Notes: generated by a model not told the origin, from the sequence alone. Positions 8,225 through 17,281 are shown, counted from the first letter of the stretch. The stretch: 64,000 nt of DNA from Kozakia baliensis (GCF_001787335.1 NZ_CP014674.1:814501-878500); one strand, 5' to 3'. Translations and numbers: made by a program.

Positions 8225-8911
8225 ATGTCCGCCCTATCGCACATCCCCTACGATATCATCGTTTTCGCTCTGATCAGCCTCGTACTGGCATGGCGATTGC
8301 GCCATATTCTGGGACGACGCGTGGGCGTGGAGAGCATGGCGGCCCTTCAGCAGAGAACGCCGCAGCCCGTCGCGACTGTTGCGCAGGAGCCGCTTGCCGC
8401 GACGGAACCAGAAGCCAAACTCGATGTTCCGTCGCCCGGCACACGCGTGGGGCAGATTTTGGCGCAAATTTCGACGGTGCAGCCGGGTTTCCAGCCAGAA
8501 GGCTTTCTGCGCAATGCCAGGACGGCTTTCCGCGATATCGTCACGGCTTTCGCCTTGGGCGAGCGAGACAAACTTCGCGCCCTGCTGACGGACAGCGCTT
8601 ATAATAGCTTCGTTGCCGCCATCGACGCGCGTGAAGCGGCGCATGAGGAGCAACGCACGGAAATCGTCGGCATCAACAGCCTTTCCATTGTGGATGCCAT
8701 GCTGAATCAACCGGCTGCCGGCGTGCCCCAAGCTGCGATCGAAGTGCAAATCGTCTCGCGCCAAATCAGCATTCTGAACGATATCGAGAGCCAACCTTTG
8801 GTCGGCACGGAATCCGTGACGGAGTTTTCCGATCTCTGGCGGTTCGAAAGTCTTGTGGGATCGAATGTGCCGGGTGCGAAGTGGCGGCTTGCCGCTGCGC
8901 GCGCGGCCTGA
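8225..8911 (+). CDS. Tim44-like domain, membrane-anchored protein
   Basis: Starting at ATG 8225, 228 residues: a single N-terminal membrane segment (YDIIVFALISLVLAW, residues 9-23), a proline/alanine-rich linker, then a Tim44/TimA-type domain. That domain includes GFQPEGFLRNARTAFRDIV, FALGERDKLRALLTDSAYNSF and a C-terminal DLWRFESLVGSNVPGAKWRLAAA. In Alphaproteobacteria this family lies beside secB and mltA and is thought to act at the inner membrane, but its partner is not settled. The longer frame from 8177 lacks family character. Confidence 0.85.
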   Translation: MSALSHIPYDIIVFALISLVLAWRLRHILGRRVGVESMAALQQRTPQPVATVAQEPLAATEPEAKLDVPSPGTRVGQILAQISTVQPGFQPEGFLRNARTAFRDIVTAFALGERDKLRALLTDSAYNSFVAAIDAREAAHEEQRTEIVGINSLSIVDAMLNQPAAGVPQAAIEVQIVSRQISILNDIESQPLVGTESVTEFSDLWRFESLVGSNVPGAKWRLAAARAA

Positions 8912-8992
8912 CGAGATTGGTTCAAACCGCTCTGGCGTTCCGTCGCTGGGAATGGTACGGGACGGCTCCGTCATCCACATGACCGGTTCCGC

Positions 8993-10150
8993 ATGAAAAA
9001 GATCGTTAGAGCTTCAAGTTTTTTTCTCTTGGCGACGCTGGCCGCTTGCGCCACGCCCGAAGAACAATCTCAAGAACTCGCCTTCACTCCGGTGAACTAC
9101 AGCACCCTCAATGGTTGGGCGCAGGAAACGCCGGAGAGTTTGCTGCCCATCCTGCGGGATGAATGCCAGCGTATTGAACGCCTTCCTTTTGAGACGCGCC
9201 TTGGCGGCGTGCCGGATTTTATCCGCAATGGGAGTTTGGCGGGCGAGTGGCGTGGCGCCTGTGAAGCGTTGCGTGCCGTGCCGAACGAAGCGCAGGCCGC
9301 GCGCACTTATTTCGAAACATGGTTCGTGCCCTACGCCATCAATGCGAACGCTTTCTATACCGGTTATTATGAGCCGCTGGTTTATGCTTCTGCTCAGCGT
9401 GGCGGTGAATTTCAGACACCAATTTACGCCAAGCCAGCCGATTTGGTGCGCGCGCGCGACACGAGCGGAAATTGGGTGAACGGCCGCTGGCAGGGACAGC
9501 AATTCAAGCCCTATTACAGCCGTGCCGAAATCGATCGCGGTGCACTGGCAGGGCAGGGGCTGGAACTGGCTTGGTTGCGTAGCCCGGAAGATTTGTTCTT
9601 TTTGCAGATTCAGGGCTCGGGCCGTCTTTTCATGACCGATGGTTCGACGCGGCGTGTGGGCTTCGCAGCGCGTAATGGGCAAGCCTATGTGCCGATCGGG
9701 CGCGTTTTGGTGCAGCAGGGCGAGTTGGCGTCCAATCAGGTCAATATGACCACGATTCGTAATTGGCTGGCTGCGCACCCCGACCGCGCTCAGGCTGTTT
9801 TGGAACAAAATCCGAATTACGTTTTTTTCCGGAACATCAGCGATATCTCGCTTGATCGTGGCGCACCGGGGGCTTTGGGCGTGCCGCTAACGCCGGGGCG
9901 TTCTCTGGCGGTCGATCGCAAAACGATTCCGCTTGGTGTGCCGATCTGGGTCGAGACGCGCCTGCCTGATGCGCAGGGCCATATCGGCGATTGGCGTCAT
10001 CTCACTTTCGCTCAGGATATCGGCACCGATATCAAGGGGGCAGGCCGTGCCGATCTGTTCACCGGCTGGGGGCCGATGGCGGAAATGGTGGCTGGGAATT
10101 TGCATGAACATGGCCGGATGATCGTGCTGCTGCCGCGTCCACCCGCCTGA
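8993..10150 (+). CDS. mltA: Membrane-bound lytic murein transglycosylase A (MltA)
   Basis: A 385-residue lipoprotein: the signal peptide ends in the lipobox LAAC, with Cys19 as the lipidation site. NAFYTGYYEP near residue 118 is the MltA signature, and a C-terminal 3D domain contains AQDIGTDIKGAGRADLFTGWG (about residues 340-361), whose aspartates include the catalytic one in E. coli MltA. It cleaves peptidoglycan glycan strands to 1,6-anhydromuropeptides at the periplasmic face of the outer membrane. It follows the Tim44-like gene by 81 bases, and its stop directly abuts the methyltransferase start. Confidence 0.95.
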   Translation: MKKIVRASSFFLLATLAACATPEEQSQELAFTPVNYSTLNGWAQETPESLLPILRDECQRIERLPFETRLGGVPDFIRNGSLAGEWRGACEALRAVPNEAQAARTYFETWFVPYAINANAFYTGYYEPLVYASAQRGGEFQTPIYAKPADLVRARDTSGNWVNGRWQGQQFKPYYSRAEIDRGALAGQGLELAWLRSPEDLFFLQIQGSGRLFMTDGSTRRVGFAARNGQAYVPIGRVLVQQGELASNQVNMTTIRNWLAAHPDRAQAVLEQNPNYVFFRNISDISLDRGAPGALGVPLTPGRSLAVDRKTIPLGVPIWVETRLPDAQGHIGDWRHLTFAQDIGTDIKGAGRADLFTGWGPMAEMVAGNLHEHGRMIVLLPRPPA

Positions 10151-10984
10151 ATGACGCAGACGAAGACTCGTTCGCGCCGGGAGAGCGTCGGGCGACATAC
10201 CTTGATCCGAGGAGACGCGTTGAACGTGCTGCGGCGTATGCCTGCTGCCTCGGTCGATGTCGCCGTCACGTCGCCGCCCTACAATATTGGCCTTGCCTAT
10301 CGCTCCTATCGAGACCGCCGCACGGAAAACGATTATCTCGATTGGATGGCGGACATCTGCGCGCAGGTGGCGCGCGTGTTGAAGCCCGGCGGTTCGTTCT
10401 TTCTCAATATCGCCGGATCGTCATCGCAGCCTTGGCTGCCGTTCGAGCTTATGGTGCGGTTGCGCGATATTTTCGTGCTGCAAAATCACATCACCTGGAT
10501 CAAATCCGTCGCGATCGACGATATAACCCACGGGCATTTCAAACCGGTCAATTCGCCGCGTTACGTCAACCGCAACCATGAGCATGTCTTCCATCTGACG
10601 CATCATGGGGACGTTCCCGTGCAGCGCCTTGCGGCTGGCGTGCCTTTTACCGATAAATCCAATATCGCGCGTCGCAATCACGCGGTGGACCGCCGCTGCC
10701 GGGGCGATACGTGGTTTATCCCTTATGAAACCGTGCAGACGCGCAAACAGAAATTTCTCCACCCCGGCACATTCCCTGTCGCCTTGCCGACTGCCTGCCT
10801 CACCCTCCATGGAATAGACGCGCAATCGGTGCTGTTGGATCCGTTCATGGGCACTGGCACAAGCCTGCTTGCCGCCGAGGAAATGGGCATCAGAGGTATC
10901 GGTGTCGAAATCGACACACGCTATGTCGCGGTGGCGCGGGAGCGTTTGCGCGAGAAAATATCCGCTCAAAAAACAAGTTCATAA
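10151..10984 (+). CDS. Orphan DNA methyltransferase, beta-class N4/N6 type
   Basis: The 277-residue protein has catalytic motif IV TSPPYNIG at about residues 40-47. The SAM-binding motif I, DPFMGTGTSLLAAEEMG followed by GIGVEID, lies near residue 234. The IV-before-I order defines the beta group, with the target-recognition region in between. It transfers a methyl group from SAM to adenine N6 or cytosine N4; TSPPY is common in N4-cytosine enzymes but does not decide it. ATG at 10151 immediately follows the mltA stop, so it may be translationally coupled. No restriction endonuclease is nearby, so it looks solitary. Confidence 0.88.
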   Translation: MTQTKTRSRRESVGRHTLIRGDALNVLRRMPAASVDVAVTSPPYNIGLAYRSYRDRRTENDYLDWMADICAQVARVLKPGGSFFLNIAGSSSQPWLPFELMVRLRDIFVLQNHITWIKSVAIDDITHGHFKPVNSPRYVNRNHEHVFHLTHHGDVPVQRLAAGVPFTDKSNIARRNHAVDRRCRGDTWFIPYETVQTRKQKFLHPGTFPVALPTACLTLHGIDAQSVLLDPFMGTGTSLLAAEEMGIRGIGVEIDTRYVAVARERLREKISAQKTSS

Positions 10985-10988
10985 GTTT

Positions 10989-11009
10989 TTCCGATACTTG
11001 TGATCGGAA
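10989..11009. other. Inverted repeat upstream of cytochrome c peroxidase
   Basis: TTCCGAT and ATCGGAA (10989-10995, 11003-11009) form a perfect 7-bp inverted repeat with a 7-base centre, just after the methyltransferase stop. No T-run follows in either direction. A TTGACA-like element starts at 11018. It may be an operator for the peroxidase gene or a 3' hairpin of the methyltransferase mRNA. Confidence 0.35.
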
Positions 11010-11082
11010 GCAATGCTTTGACAGCCTACACCCCAGCCCTCAAAACTCGCGTAAACGTGAAGAATTTGTTGGAGGGATCGGT

Positions 11083-12555
11083 TTGCAATCGTCTGTGGCC
11101 AAAAAAGGCATCGTCAAAAAAGCAGTGCTGGGTCTAGTGGCCGCGGGCGTCGTGGCCTATGGCGGCACGCTCGCTTATTTGACGCATTTCGATCATGAAG
11201 GCGCGCCAAAACTCCCGGCCAACAGCCCGACATGGCACGATCAAAAAGCTTTGGCGGCGTTCAATGCGCTGCGTGAGACGCGTTGCGATTACTGCCATAC
11301 AGCCGGCGCCAATCTGCCATTCTACTTCAAGCTGCCACTGGCCAACCAGATCATGGGCCATGATCTGAAGGAAGGGTTGCGCCACTTCCGCGTCGAGCCG
11401 GTTCTTGCCGCGTTCGAAGAGGGCAAGCCGCCTTCGGTAGAGCAATTGTCGCGTATCGAGGAAGTGATCTCGCAGAATCGTATGCCGCCCGCGGCTTACC
11501 TGTTGATGCATCCGCACGCCTATATGAGCGAGAAAGAGCGTAGCGATGTCTTGGTATGGGTCGCCGACCAGCGCCGCCGCTACTACGCTACGCCGGGTGT
11601 CGCCGCGCAATTCGCGGGCGAGCCGATCCAGCCGATTCCGGAAAGCGTGCCCGTCGATTGGACGAAAGCCGAACTTGGCCGCCAGCTTTTCTTCGATAAG
11701 CGCCTCTCCGGCAATGGCCAGTTGAACTGCGCCAGCTGCCACGGCCTCGATAAGGGTGGCGTGGATAATTTGACCACCGCGACCGGCATCAACGGCCAAA
11801 AAGGCCCGATCAATGTGCCGACCGTCTATGACTCAGTGTTCAATATCGGTCAGTTTTGGAACGGTCGCGCGGCGGATCTCGCGGCGCAGGCGGCGGGCCC
11901 GGTCACAAACCCGGTCGAAATGGGTTCGCATGATTGGGACGGCGTTGCGACGACCGTGCGCGGCGTGCCGGAATACGCCACGGCGTTCGAGAGCATTTAT
12001 GGCCCGGATTCGGTGAACGAAAAGACCGTCACCAACGCCATCGCGGAATATGAAAAAACGCTGATTACGCCCGATAGCCGCTTCGACCTGTATCTGAAGG
12101 GCGACGCCAACGCCATCAATACGCAGGAAAAGCGCGGCTATGAACGCTTCAAGCAGGTTGGCTGCTCCGGTTGCCATAGTGGCGTGGCCGCGGGTGGGGA
12201 TGCCTACGAAGTCATGGGTCTGGAAGGCCCTTACTTCAAAGACCGCCACACGCCGCTGACGGCTGCCGATGCGGGACGCGAAGCCTTCACCCACGCGCTG
12301 GCGGATAACGAGCGCTTCAAAGTGCCGAATCTGCGCAACGTCGAACTGACAGGCCCCTATTTCCACGACGGCAATGTCAAAACCCTGTCGGACGCCGTGC
12401 GCCTCATGGCGCGTTATCAGACGCCCGATCATGATATTTCGGAGCAGGATATTCAGGATATCGTCGCCTTCCTGAAAACCCTGACCGGCAAATATCAAGG
12501 GGTGCCGCTGAAGGATGTCGCGCCTGAGCCGCCGCTTCGCGCAGCCAACCCGTAG
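11083..12555 (+). CDS. Membrane-anchored tri-heme cytochrome c peroxidase
   Basis: A 490-residue protein with an N-terminal membrane anchor (residues 13-33) and three c-type heme motifs: CDYCH at 68-72, CASCH at 216-220 and CSGCH at 361-365. The last two belong to the classical di-heme MauG/CCP domain (FFDKRLSGNGQLNCASCH...). The first lies in an extra N-terminal domain, as in E. coli YhjA/Ccp, which uses quinol as electron donor. It probably reduces hydrogen peroxide in the periplasm. TTG at 11083 is taken as start because GGAGGG lies six bases upstream; the next candidate, GTG at 11095, is too far from it. Confidence 0.88.
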   Translation: MQSSVAKKGIVKKAVLGLVAAGVVAYGGTLAYLTHFDHEGAPKLPANSPTWHDQKALAAFNALRETRCDYCHTAGANLPFYFKLPLANQIMGHDLKEGLRHFRVEPVLAAFEEGKPPSVEQLSRIEEVISQNRMPPAAYLLMHPHAYMSEKERSDVLVWVADQRRRYYATPGVAAQFAGEPIQPIPESVPVDWTKAELGRQLFFDKRLSGNGQLNCASCHGLDKGGVDNLTTATGINGQKGPINVPTVYDSVFNIGQFWNGRAADLAAQAAGPVTNPVEMGSHDWDGVATTVRGVPEYATAFESIYGPDSVNEKTVTNAIAEYEKTLITPDSRFDLYLKGDANAINTQEKRGYERFKQVGCSGCHSGVAAGGDAYEVMGLEGPYFKDRHTPLTAADAGREAFTHALADNERFKVPNLRNVELTGPYFHDGNVKTLSDAVRLMARYQTPDHDISEQDIQDIVAFLKTLTGKYQGVPLKDVAPEPPLRAANP

Positions 12556-12620
12556 TAATCTCGCTCTGGACCTTCCTCCGTCCTTGTTCTAGGGGCGGAA
12601 GGAAGGGGAGAACGATTACT

Positions 12621-13193
12621 TTGGCGCGGCGAGAACTTGGACAGGACGAAGCAGCATTATGGAGCGCATTTGCGCGCGACATTCAGCCGCTCAAATCGAA
12701 ACGCCGCCCATCGCGGGGCCGCTCGGCTGATAAAGTACCAGTTGTTCCAACTCAGCCTGTTCCCGAATCCGTATCGCCAGCCACCCCCAATATCGTTGTC
12801 CGTATTGCGCCAGTGCGTCGCCGAACCGGTATTGCCGTCTCGGGCGCGCAGATCGAAATCGGCACGCGCCTTCCTGGTTTGGACGATACGTCCTGGAAAG
12901 CGCTTTCCAGCGGCAAGATGCGTCCCCAGCGCAAAATCGATCTGCACGGTCATTTCACTCAAGACGCCTTTGAGCGCCTACACGATTTCCTGCTGCGCTC
13001 CAGCGCTCAAGGTCTGCGCTGCGTGGAGGTCGTCACCGGCGTTGGCAGCGGGCGAGATGGTGGGGTGATTCGGCGCGAACTTCCGCACTGGCTTGCGCGC
13101 GGCGATCTTCGGCCCATGATTTTGGCGGTGGTCCATACCCACGCCCGAAATCATGGTGCGGTGCGAATCTTGCTGCGCGCGAGAAGAAAATAA
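12621..13193 (+). CDS. Smr-domain protein
   Basis: The 190-residue product has a basic, proline-rich N-terminal half and a C-terminal Smr domain with KIDLHGHFTQDAFERLHDFL (LDLHG-type motif, about residues 107-126) and a TGVGSGRDGGVIRRELPHWL core. Smr domains bind or nick nucleic acids; the role of small bacterial versions is unclear. TTG at 12621 with GGGGAG about ten bases upstream is the only reasonable start. In many Alphaproteobacteria this gene directly follows mltA; here two genes intervene. Confidence 0.85.
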   Translation: MARRELGQDEAALWSAFARDIQPLKSKRRPSRGRSADKVPVVPTQPVPESVSPATPNIVVRIAPVRRRTGIAVSGAQIEIGTRLPGLDDTSWKALSSGKMRPQRKIDLHGHFTQDAFERLHDFLLRSSAQGLRCVEVVTGVGSGRDGGVIRRELPHWLARGDLRPMILAVVHTHARNHGAVRILLRARRK

Positions 13194-13251
13194 GCGCCGA
13201 TGGACGATCTTATGATCGCCGGGCCATCAATGCCGCGTGCATGAACACGCC

Positions 13252-14334
13252 TTAGGTCGGGCGCGTTTCCTGGCCAGCGCGCCAGCGGGGCGTGTTGTTG
13301 TTGATCCAACGTCGCAATGCCAGCAGAGCCGTCAGATCGGGCGTGAGATCTGACAAAATCGGTGCGGAATCTGCTCCCGTGCTCACGCTTAGATGCTGTT
13401 CGGCGCACCAACGTTTCAGATTGTGATCGGTGATGGCCACCATCGCGGCATGTCGCCAGCGTGCCACGAGAAGCGGCGGTGTCAGCATCGGCAAGGCTAA
13501 CGCCAGGGCAACGCCCGCTGCATCGGCCAGTGCCGTCCACGCATTGTAAAGCGGCCCTGCCGGGGTGCGCCCATGGGCGCTGAGAAAAGCATCTTCGAAG
13601 CGCGGCACATTATCGACGGGCAAGCCGAAATGGAAAAGGGGCGCAGCGCCGCCAGGGGCGGAAGCGATATCCTTCGTCAGATCGTCATTCGGCCCGGGCG
13701 TAAGCTGGATCGCGTCTACTGCGCCCGATTGAAGGGCTGAAAGGGCATCTTCGCGCGTAGCGAAACCCGAGACCGGAACAGGGTGCAGCCCAAGCAAAGA
13801 GAGGCCGAGCAAGCTGGCCAGTTCCACGCCGGTCGGCTGAGAAACGGCGATCCGCACCGGATGATCGTGCAGCATGCCTGCCAGGCGCGCCCGTATGGAA
13901 TGGCGTAACTCCGCACGGGCGAGCGTCACCACCGGGCGTTGCGCCACCATGAGCGACACCCAGCGCGAATAATCGAAATGCACGCGTGAATCGCCCGCCA
14001 GAGAAGCGACGATGGCCGCCCCCGGTGCGAGAATGGCCGTGGCGCCTTCCGTATCCGGCGCGGCGGTGTCGAACAGATTGGCGGCGGTGACGCCGTCTCG
14101 CCCGAGGTCGAAATGTGTCGCGATAGGTGTGGAGAGCGTCAGGCCATGGGCCAGAGGGCCGGATAGCAGAGGGGCGGCTTCACCGGGAAGGCTATCCGCG
14201 CCACCGCCGACGATCAGGCGTGGTGCTTGTGTCAGTTCGCCGTCATTTTCCGGCAATCCGTCGATCGTCCAGCCGAATGCGGGAGATGTCAGGCTCGCGC
14301 CTGCCAATGCCACGAGAAAATGCCGCCGATTCAT
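13252..14334 (-). CDS. Exported protein resembling a periplasmic solute-binding protein, function unknown
   Basis: Starting at ATG 14334, the 360-residue protein has an N-terminal signal (MNRRHFLVALAGASLTSPAFG) with a twin-arginine-like start. LIVGGGADSLPGEAAPLLS, VRIAVSQPTGVELASLLGL and ALQSGAVDAIQLTPGPN recall the mature domain of TctC/Bug-type binding proteins, where a GxVDA-like segment is typical. The match is weak and no transporter genes lie beside it. It is convergent with the Smr gene. The 15-codon upstream extension of the frame lacks signal features. Confidence 0.5.
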   Translation of the reverse strand: MNRRHFLVALAGASLTSPAFGWTIDGLPENDGELTQAPRLIVGGGADSLPGEAAPLLSGPLAHGLTLSTPIATHFDLGRDGVTAANLFDTAAPDTEGATAILAPGAAIVASLAGDSRVHFDYSRWVSLMVAQRPVVTLARAELRHSIRARLAGMLHDHPVRIAVSQPTGVELASLLGLSLLGLHPVPVSGFATREDALSALQSGAVDAIQLTPGPNDDLTKDIASAPGGAAPLFHFGLPVDNVPRFEDAFLSAHGRTPAGPLYNAWTALADAAGVALALALPMLTPPLLVARWRHAAMVAITDHNLKRWCAEQHLSVSTGADSAPILSDLTPDLTALLALRRWINNNTPRWRAGQETRPT

Positions 14335-14451
14335 AATTCCGGCGGTTCCGCTCTTAGAATTCTTATCGCGCACACTCATCCCTTCATTCCGGTCAAGCCG
14401 CTGGCGTGCGCGAATACGCCAGCGGAATACGGCTAAAACGTGACTGTTATT

Positions 14452-15393
14452 TTACGGCCACTTCACCTCGGGCGGCATGCTCATCAGAATGGCTTCCGTA
14501 TTGCCGCCCGTTTTGAGGCCGAACACCGTTCCGCGATCGTGCAGCAGGTTGAATTCGACGTAGCGCCCACGCCGGATCAACTGCGCTTCGCGGTCTTCCT
14601 CGCTCCAAGGCTGCATCATGCGCGCCCGCACAACTGCCGGGTAAGCCTCGGCAAACGCATCGCCCACATCGCGCGTGAAAGCGAAATCCTCGTTCACATC
14701 GCCCGAGTAATGCCGATCGTAGAAAATGCCGCCCAGACCGCGCGGCTCATTGCGATGATGCAAGTGGAAATATTCGTCGCACCATTTCTTGAAGCGCGGA
14801 TAATGTTCGGGGTCGTGACGCTCGCACGCATTTTCGAACGCGGCATGAAATAGTTTGGCGTCTTCTTGGGCGGAGGCGCTTTCCGGGAACATCGGTGTAA
14901 TGTCGCCACCGCCGCCGAACCATCCTTCACTGGTGATGATCAGGCGCGTGTTGAAATGCGCCGCACAAACATGCGGATTGCACGGATGCGCCACCAAGGA
15001 GATGCCGGTGGCGAAAAAGCGTGGGTCTTTGTCCGTGCCTGGGATGCTCTTGCGGAACTCCGGCGAAAATTCGCCCCAAACGGTGGAAACGTTGACGCCG
15101 ACTTTCTCGAACACGCGTCCGCGCAGGACGGACATGACGCCGCTGCCGTTCAGATCGCTGTTCGGATCCTCGCTGCGGTTCCAGGACGTGCGCTCGAACA
15201 TGCCCGGTTCGGTGCGGTCGCGCAGCACGGGCGAACCCAGATTAGCGGCTTCCGCCTCAATGGCTTCGTAGGAGGCGCAAATCCGGTCGCGCAGGCTTTC
15301 GAACCATTCGCGCGCGGCGTTTTTCAATGCATCATGCGGCACGTCCGGGCGCACGATATCGCCGAATGCTTTAGGGTCAGCCGTTTCGCTCAT
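14452..15393 (-). CDS. hemF: Aerobic coproporphyrinogen-III oxidase HemF
   Basis: Starting at ATG 15393, 313 residues with HemF signatures: [63 protein letters not shown] and [20 protein letters not shown]. It oxidatively decarboxylates two propionates of coproporphyrinogen III using O2. Length is typical. Transcribed alone, divergent from mtnP; the 42-codon upstream extension of the frame overlaps the intergenic region and is not needed. Confidence 0.96.
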   Translation of the reverse strand: MSETADPKAFGDIVRPDVPHDALKNAAREWFESLRDRICASYEAIEAEAANLGSPVLRDRTEPGMFERTSWNRSEDPNSDLNGSGVMSVLRGRVFEKVGVNVSTVWGEFSPEFRKSIPGTDKDPRFFATGISLVAHPCNPHVCAAHFNTRLIITSEGWFGGGGDITPMFPESASAQEDAKLFHAAFENACERHDPEHYPRFKKWCDEYFHLHHRNEPRGLGGIFYDRHYSGDVNEDFAFTRDVGDAFAEAYPAVVRARMMQPWSEEDREAQLIRRGRYVEFNLLHDRGTVFGLKTGGNTEAILMSMPPEVKWP

Positions 15394-15568
15394 GGCAAGG
15401 CTCCGATCAATGCGGCCGGCTTGCGTGCCGGTCTTTCCATGCCCCTCATAGCAGAAATGTGATTGTGAGGCCATGTCCGGCAGGTCTGACCGCTTCTTGT
15501 CGGTTGCGAAGCGCCGCAATCTGTGTTCCTGGCACGTTATTCATTGCGATTTTATGGAGAGCGGGATC

Positions 15569-16462
15569 ATGTCGAAGAGCGTCCAAATCGAGCCGGTGAT
15601 CGGCCTGATCGGTGGGTCGGGTCTGTATGACATCGATGGGCTGGAAGACAAGGAATGGCGGCGGGTCGAAACGCCCTGGGGCGAGCCTTCCGACGAATTG
15701 TTATTCGGCCGACTGAAAGGCGTGCGCTGCGTGTTCCTGCCGCGTCACGGCCGTGGCCATCCCATTCCGCCGTCGGAACTCAATTTTCGCGCCAATATCG
15801 ATGCGCTGAAGCGTTCCGGCGTGACCGATATCGTCTCGCTCTCCGCCGTGGGCTCGTTGCGGGACGATCTGCCGCCCGGCACGTTCGTTCTGGTGGATCA
15901 ATTCATCGACCGTTCCTTCGCCCGCAAGAAATCGTTCTTCGGGCGTGGCTGCGTCGCGCATGTCGGCATGGCCGAGCCGACCTCGGCCCGTATGGGCGAC
16001 GTCATCATGGCCGAGGCTGCGAACATGGAACTCAATATGCAGCGCGGTGGCACCTATCTCGTGATGGAAGGCCCGCAATTCTCCACGCGTGCGGAAAGCG
16101 AACTCTATCGGCAGTGGGGATGCTCGGTTATTGGTATGACCAATATGCCGGAAGCCAAACTCGCCCGCGAAGCCGAGATTTGCTACGCCAGCATCGCCAT
16201 GGTGACGGATTACGATTGCTGGCATGACGAGCACGATAACGTCACGGTTGAGGCGGTCGTGGCTGTCATGAAGCGCAACGCCGAGCGTGCTCGTGCGTTG
16301 GTAAAAGCCGTGATCCCACCCTTGGGGAAAAAGCGCGGCCTCTGCCCTTCGGGAGCGGAACGCGCTTTGGATCATGCCATCATCACGGCACCCGACGCGC
16401 GCGATCCGGCCCTTTTGGCCAAGCTCGACGCGGTGGCGGGACGTGTTCTGAGCCATTCGTAA
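15569..16462 (+). CDS. mtnP: S-methyl-5'-thioadenosine phosphorylase
   Basis: Starting at ATG 15569 with GGAG about ten bases upstream, 297 residues: IGLIGGSGLYDIDGL, FLPRHGRGHPIPPSELNFRANI, LSAVGSLRDDLPPG, MEGPQFSTRAES and IGMTNMPEAKLAREAEICY. These are the phosphate- and base-binding blocks of PNP/MTAP family 2. The enzyme cleaves methylthioadenosine to adenine and methylthioribose-1-phosphate. The SAVGS and MTNMPE wording favours MTA over general purine nucleosides. Ten bases separate it from the downstream dehydrogenase. Confidence 0.93.
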   Translation: MSKSVQIEPVIGLIGGSGLYDIDGLEDKEWRRVETPWGEPSDELLFGRLKGVRCVFLPRHGRGHPIPPSELNFRANIDALKRSGVTDIVSLSAVGSLRDDLPPGTFVLVDQFIDRSFARKKSFFGRGCVAHVGMAEPTSARMGDVIMAEAANMELNMQRGGTYLVMEGPQFSTRAESELYRQWGCSVIGMTNMPEAKLAREAEICYASIAMVTDYDCWHDEHDNVTVEAVVAVMKRNAERARALVKAVIPPLGKKRGLCPSGAERALDHAIITAPDARDPALLAKLDAVAGRVLSHS

Positions 16463-16472
16463 GAGGTCACTA

Positions 16473-17273
16473 ATGAGTTCCGCGCAACGTTTTTCGGGTA
16501 AAACCGCTCTCGTCACGGGAGCGGCAGGGAATATCGGCTTAGCCGTCGCTAAGAGATTGGCTCAAGAGGGCGCGCAGCTTGTTCTGCTCGACCTGGATGG
16601 CGAAAAGCTGGAAAAATCGAAAGGCGAGATCGCGGCTCTAGGTGTGAAGGTCGAAACGGCCGTCTGCGACGTCACCAATTACGGCAGCGTGGAAGCCGCT
16701 GTCGCCAAGGCGGAAGATACGCTTGGTGCGATCGGTCTTTTGTTCAACAATGCTGGCTATCAGGGTGCGTTCGCACCTATCCACGAATATCCGGTGGATG
16801 ATTTCGAGCGTGTCGTTCAGATCGATCTGGTCGGTGCTTTCCACGTTTTGCGCGCCGTATCGCGCCGTATGGTGAAGCAGAAATTCGGTCGCATCGTGAA
16901 TACGGCCAGCATGGCTGGCCTTCAGGGGCCACCGAACATGGGCGCTTACGGCTCTTCTAAATTCGGTGTCGTCGGGCTGACGCAGATCGCCTCGAAAGAC
17001 CTTGCGCCCTATAATATCCGCGTCAACGGCATCGCGCCCGCTCTGATGGGGCCGGGTTTCATGTGGGACCGTCAAGTCGAATTGCAGGCCAAAACCGGCA
17101 CGCAATATTTCTCGGCGGACCCGGAAGAAGTGAAAAAGCAGATGATCGGAAGTGTGCCGATGCGTCGCCTGGGCGATATCGAGGAAATTCCAGGAACGGT
17201 GGCTTTCCTGCTCAGCGACGATTCCAGCTACATCATCGGCGTCACTTTGCCGATTTCCGGCGGGATTCTTTAA
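16473..17273 (+). CDS. xdh: NAD-dependent short-chain dehydrogenase, xylitol dehydrogenase type
   Basis: A 266-residue SDR with the TGAAGNIG cofactor motif, LFNNAGYQGAFAPIHEYP, active-site NTASMAGLQGPPNMGAYGSSK (Ser, Tyr and Lys of the catalytic set) and a C-terminal VAFLLSDDSSYIIGVTLPISGG. The stretches NNAGYQGAFAP, GFMWDRQVELQAK and QMIGSVPMRR closely recall Gluconobacter oxydans xylitol dehydrogenase, which interconverts xylitol and D-xylulose with NAD. A GAGG precedes ATG 16473. It shares a transcript with mtnP and ends at a strong terminator. Confidence 0.82.
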   Translation: MSSAQRFSGKTALVTGAAGNIGLAVAKRLAQEGAQLVLLDLDGEKLEKSKGEIAALGVKVETAVCDVTNYGSVEAAVAKAEDTLGAIGLLFNNAGYQGAFAPIHEYPVDDFERVVQIDLVGAFHVLRAVSRRMVKQKFGRIVNTASMAGLQGPPNMGAYGSSKFGVVGLTQIASKDLAPYNIRVNGIAPALMGPGFMWDRQVELQAKTGTQYFSADPEEVKKQMIGSVPMRRLGDIEEIPGTVAFLLSDDSSYIIGVTLPISGGIL

Positions 17274-17281
17274 AACAAAGA

